Shown here one piece after another: positions 60,988 to 64,000 of a stretch of DNA of 64,000 bases (the stretch's first letter is position 1; the number at the start of each line of letters is the position of its first letter). Under the pieces are notes generated by a model that worked only from the letters and a program-made list of their open reading frames with translations, was not told the origin of the DNA and searched no databases. The position numbers were made by a program, and so were the translations under genes. Source of the DNA: an uncultured Rhodospirillaceae bacterium (GTDB lineage: Bacteria; Pseudomonadota; Alphaproteobacteria; Azospirillales; Azospirillaceae). The DNA is taken from assembly GCA_937927415.1 (NCBI GenBank), contig CALBDS010000003.1, positions 310,001 to 374,000 on the forward strand, written 5' to 3'.

Positions 60988-63075
60988 TCAACGCACGTCC
61001 ACCCCCACGGAATCGCTGCGGCCATCGGCATCGACCACGGTGATGCGGGCGAAACCCGGCCCATCCGGGTGCCACGGCACGTCACGGGCGACCGGCGTGA
61101 CGGCGATCCGCCGCCCGTCCACCAGCCACGTCAGCGGCCGGCGCCCGCCCGATGCGCTGATGATGACCGGCTCGTCATCCCCCGCCCGCTCCACGGTCGC
61201 CGAATCCAGGGGAAAGATCAGCCGCGGCGGGTCCGCCATGGCCGGGGCGATGCCATCCCCCTCCCCGCCGCCCAGCCGGCGGAGCAGGGTCGGTGCCTGG
61301 GCCATCTCGACCGCCGCCGCACCGCCCGGTTCCGGCGGCAGCCGGTCGAACACGCGGAACAGGATGGGGGCGGCGGTGTTGCGCCCGTAATGGCCCGGCA
61401 CCGGGGTTCCGTCGGGCCGCCCGGTCCACACCCCCACCGTGTAGCGCCCCGACACCCCAAAGGCCCAGGCATCGCGGAAGCCGAAGCTGGTCCCGGTCTT
61501 CAACGCCACCGGCCGGCGGCGCCGCACCTCCTGCGCCTGCACCACACCGGCGGGCGGAGCCGCCCCTTCCAGGATGCGCAGAACCTGCGCGGCGGCGGCG
61601 GGCGCCATCAGCGGCACCCCCTCCACCCTCGGCGCATCGGCCACGGCGCGCAGGGGCGCCACCCGCCCGCCGTTGGCCAGCCCGGCATACAGGGCCGCCA
61701 TATCCCACAGATCCACCGCCACCCCGCCAAGCGCCAGCGGCAGCCCCGGCACCTCCACCCCGCGCGGCAGGGTCAACCGCACGCCGCAGCGTTCCAGGGC
61801 CGCGGCAAAGCGCACCGGCCCCACCCGGTCCAGCACCGCCACCGCCGGCACGTTCAAAGACCGCTGCAGCGCCTCCCGGATGGTCAGGTCGCCGTCGAAA
61901 TCGCGGTCGAAATTCCGCGGGGCGTAATCGCCGAAACGGGTGGACACGTCGGCCACCAGCGTTTCCGGGTGGATCAGCCCGTCGTTGAACCCCAGCCCAT
62001 AGATGAAGGGTTTCAGCGCCGACCCCGGCGACCGGCGGGCGCGCAGCAGATCCACCCAGCCCTGGCGGCGGTCGTCCAGCGGGTCCGGCCCCCCCACCGC
62101 CGCCAGCACCGCACGGCTGGCGTTGTCCACCACCACGAGCGCCAGCCCGGCCCGTTCGTGCAGCCCGGCCGCCTCCGCCCGCGCCAGATCCTGCACCGCG
62201 CGCTGCAACGGTCCGTCGATGGTGGTGCGGATCACCACCTGCCCTGGATGGGTGCGCACCAGCCGTTCGGCCAGATGGGCCGCGTCCATCGGTGCGGGGG
62301 CACGGACCACGGGAACCGGCTCCTCATTGTCTTCGCGTGCCTGGGCCGCGGTGATGGCGCCGGCCTCCACCGCCCGCTCCAGCACCTTGGCGCGGGCGGC
62401 GCGGGCGCGGTCGGGAAAACGGTCGGGGCGCAGGGCGGTGGGCGATTGCGGCAGGGCCACCAGCAGCGCCGCCTCCCCCACCGTCAGTTCCTGCGGTTCC
62501 TTGCCGAAATAGGCACGGGCTGCGGCCCGCACCCCTTCCAGATTGCCGCCGTAGGGGGCGAGCGTCAGATAGAACGACAGGATGGTGCGTTTGTCGAACC
62601 GCACCTCCAACTGCGCCGCCCGCAGCATGTCCTGCAGCTTCCCCATCAGGCTGCGCGGGTGGGGTTCCAGCAGGCGGGCCACCTGCATGGTGATGGTGGA
62701 TGCCCCCGACACCACCCGGCCCGACGCCACGTTCTGTCCCGCCGCCCGCAGCAGCGCCAGGGGATCGATGCCGCCGTGGGCGAAGAACCGCCGGTCCTCA
62801 TAGGCCAGCAGCAGATGGATCATCATGGGATCCACCGGCTCCTCCGCCGCCACCGGCAACCGCCACGCCCCTTCCCCGTTCAGGAACAGCCGCAAGGGAC
62901 GCCCGTCCCGGTCCACCACCGCCGGGGACAGGTCGGCCAGCCGCCCCAGATCGGGGGGGAACAGCCGGTCCAGCGCCCACACCGCCGCCCCCAGCCCGAC
63001 CAGCGCCAACAGCAACCCCAGCCCCCAGCGCCGGATCCGCCGTCGTGTGGCGGTGGTGCCCATGGCGGCGTCCAT
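60988..63075 (-). CDS. pbpC: Penicillin-binding protein 1C
   Basis: A 695-residue bifunctional murein enzyme. One membrane anchor lies at about residues 17-36. The glycosyltransferase (GT51) domain has LLAYEDRRFFAHGGIDPLAL and GASTITMQVARLL. The transpeptidase domain has the SALK active-site serine (RRSPGSALKPFIYG), SLN (QRSLNVPA) and KTGTS. A C-terminal BiPBP_C-type domain of about 90 residues ends it. PbpC commonly sits behind an alpha-2-macroglobulin gene, as here (14 bases apart). Confidence 0.95.
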   Translation of the reverse strand: MDAAMGTTATRRRIRRWGLGLLLALVGLGAAVWALDRLFPPDLGRLADLSPAVVDRDGRPLRLFLNGEGAWRLPVAAEEPVDPMMIHLLLAYEDRRFFAHGGIDPLALLRAAGQNVASGRVVSGASTITMQVARLLEPHPRSLMGKLQDMLRAAQLEVRFDKRTILSFYLTLAPYGGNLEGVRAAARAYFGKEPQELTVGEAALLVALPQSPTALRPDRFPDRARAARAKVLERAVEAGAITAAQAREDNEEPVPVVRAPAPMDAAHLAERLVRTHPGQVVIRTTIDGPLQRAVQDLARAEAAGLHERAGLALVVVDNASRAVLAAVGGPDPLDDRRQGWVDLLRARRSPGSALKPFIYGLGFNDGLIHPETLVADVSTRFGDYAPRNFDRDFDGDLTIREALQRSLNVPAVAVLDRVGPVRFAAALERCGVRLTLPRGVEVPGLPLALGGVAVDLWDMAALYAGLANGGRVAPLRAVADAPRVEGVPLMAPAAAAQVLRILEGAAPPAGVVQAQEVRRRRPVALKTGTSFGFRDAWAFGVSGRYTVGVWTGRPDGTPVPGHYGRNTAAPILFRVFDRLPPEPGGAAAVEMAQAPTLLRRLGGGEGDGIAPAMADPPRLIFPLDSATVERAGDDEPVIISASGGRRPLTWLVDGRRIAVTPVARDVPWHPDGPGFARITVVDADGRSDSVGVDVR

Positions 63076-63089
63076 GGCCGCTCCGGCGG

Positions 63090-64000
63090 TCAGGGCGCCG
63101 GCTGGACGGTGATGCGGCCCACCGCCTGCCGGGCAAAGAAGCGGGGCTTGTACATGTCCTCCACCTGCGCGCCGGGCAATTCATAGGTTCCCGGGGTGAT
63201 GGCCCGCACCAGATAGGCCAGCTTGAAACGGGTCTGATCCTCGGTCAGATCGACGGCGGCGACATAGCGGTCGTCCCGCGCTTCCACCGACAGCGGGACC
63301 GTGACATCGGTCAGCCACGCCAGATCGTCGGTGTCGGCCCCGCCCAGATGGCCGTTCTCAATCTCCCAGCCGGCGGGCAGCGGATGGACCACCATGGCCT
63401 GATGGTAGAGGCCGGTGTTCGCTTCCCCCTCCAGCACGATGACGAAAACGTCGTTCTGGCGGATCTGGTCGAGGTTCAGCGGCTCGCCTGAGCGGGTGAA
63501 GAAGTTGCGCTTGATGCGCAGCCCTTCCCGTGCCGCCGGACGCGGTTCGGCCGGGATGCCCGACAGGGAAACCGCCTGCCACACCGCCTCCGCCCCGGCG
63601 TTGGCGACACGGATGCCCTGAGCCAGGGCATCGGGCGGCGGGGCGATGATGACCGGATCGCCGGTGCCGGCCCCGGCAGCCCCGGTGACCGTCAGCCGCA
63701 GCGGCGCCTTGCCGCGCATCAGCGCGTCGGCGGCCATGACGATCCATGCCTGCTCCTGGGTGCTGGTCTGGCGCGCCGCGGTTTCCGAGGCCGGCAGCCG
63801 GTCCACCAGGGTCTGCAGCCGGTTGCCCAGCATCTGCACCTCGCCCATCACCGCCACCAGGGCGGCGGCATCGCGCACGGTGCTGCCGTAATCCACCCAC
63901 CAGGGCTTGCGGTTCAGCTGCGACACGGCGGAGGCAAAGGCGCTTTCCGCCCGCCCCTTGTCGCCCAGCCGGGCGAGCGCCGCCCCCACCTGCCCCTTGG
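63090..64000 (-). CDS. Alpha-2-macroglobulin family protein, C-terminal part (start lies right of the window)
   Basis: About 300 residues are visible and the frame is open to the window end. The end region has the pattern of bacterial YfhM-type alpha-2-macroglobulins: bait/helical repeat MGAALARLGDKGRAESAFASA, then a late MG-type beta domain with GYYxxVDL-like YVAAVDLTEDQTRFKLAYLVRAITPGTYELPGAQVEDMYKPRFFARQAV. Such proteins trap proteases in the periplasm. The thioester region and signal peptide lie outside. It is coupled to pbpC, the standard partner. Confidence 0.9.
   Translation of the reverse strand, partial: KGQVGAALARLGDKGRAESAFASAVSQLNRKPWWVDYGSTVRDAAALVAVMGEVQMLGNRLQTLVDRLPASETAARQTSTQEQAWIVMAADALMRGKAPLRLTVTGAAGAGTGDPVIIAPPPDALAQGIRVANAGAEAVWQAVSLSGIPAEPRPAAREGLRIKRNFFTRSGEPLNLDQIRQNDVFVIVLEGEANTGLYHQAMVVHPLPAGWEIENGHLGGADTDDLAWLTDVTVPLSVEARDDRYVAAVDLTEDQTRFKLAYLVRAITPGTYELPGAQVEDMYKPRFFARQAVGRITVQPAP

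Overview
The window is high-GC DNA with tightly packed genes, short overlaps and strong Shine-Dalgarno sites. It reads as the chromosome (or a chromid) of an alphaproteobacterium, most likely of the Rhodospirillales/Azospirillaceae type. This rests on the hflK-hflC-DUF2065-degP cluster, the BamB-Der cluster, two small ribbon-helix-helix proteins of the RHH_4 kind, many ABC and TRAP binding proteins, and an FNR-controlled hcp gene. No rRNA or 16S is present, so the taxon is an inference. I see no IS element, prophage or integrase.

Layout. 1-5.8 kb: an operon of SrfB-like (Hsp70/actin-fold, truncated by the window edge), an unknown coiled-coil protein, an SrfC-like P-loop protein and a TAXI-type periplasmic binding protein. 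5.9-11.3 kb: an amino-acid-type ABC transporter coupled to an M20 amidohydrolase, with a divergent RpiR regulator. 11.3-15.3 kb: DegP protease, DUF2065, HflC, HflK. 15.5-20.1 kb: Mrp ATPase, a FolK-FolB-like fusion, a small protein, IlvD. 20.3-24.1 kb: a class III cyclase/ATPase/TPR protein, then a seven-repeat type I-E-like CRISPR array with an AT-rich leader on its right and no cas genes nearby. 24.4-26.4 kb: an EamA exporter and an RNA methyltransferase.

26.5-30.8 kb is the most interesting block: a divergent RHH protein, a near-perfect inverted repeat, a 65-residue peptide gene, a hairpin, a YcaO gene, a translationally coupled TfuA gene, a Crp/Fnr regulator and a second RHH protein. YcaO plus TfuA is the known enzyme pair for peptide-backbone thioamidation, so this looks like a compact RiPP locus whose product I cannot assign to a known class.

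30.9-33.3 kb: a MASE3/PAS histidine kinase with its overlapping receiver protein. 33.3-34.0 kb: a tandem duplication of tRNA-Asp and tRNA-Asn. 34.1-37.5 kb: YfgM-like, BamB, Der. 37.7-40.1 kb: a TauE/SafE permease and a FadL porin. 40.1-43.1 kb: hybrid cluster protein and its ferredoxin-type reductase, with an FNR-type box upstream. 43.2-45.1 kb: a small unknown protein and two LuxR-type response regulators without kinases. 45.5-49.0 kb: a UvrD/PcrA helicase and an unknown protein. 49.2-54.7 kb: a polyamine-type ABC transporter and an AcuI/YhdH-type reductase. 54.9-64.0 kb: a Tat-exported DctP protein, a KefB-type antiporter, a GNAT and an SDR, a BON protein, a VOC protein, penicillin-binding protein 1C and the C-terminal part of an alpha-2-macroglobulin-like protein cut by the window end. 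Multi-hairpin intergenic repeats occur several times in the right half.
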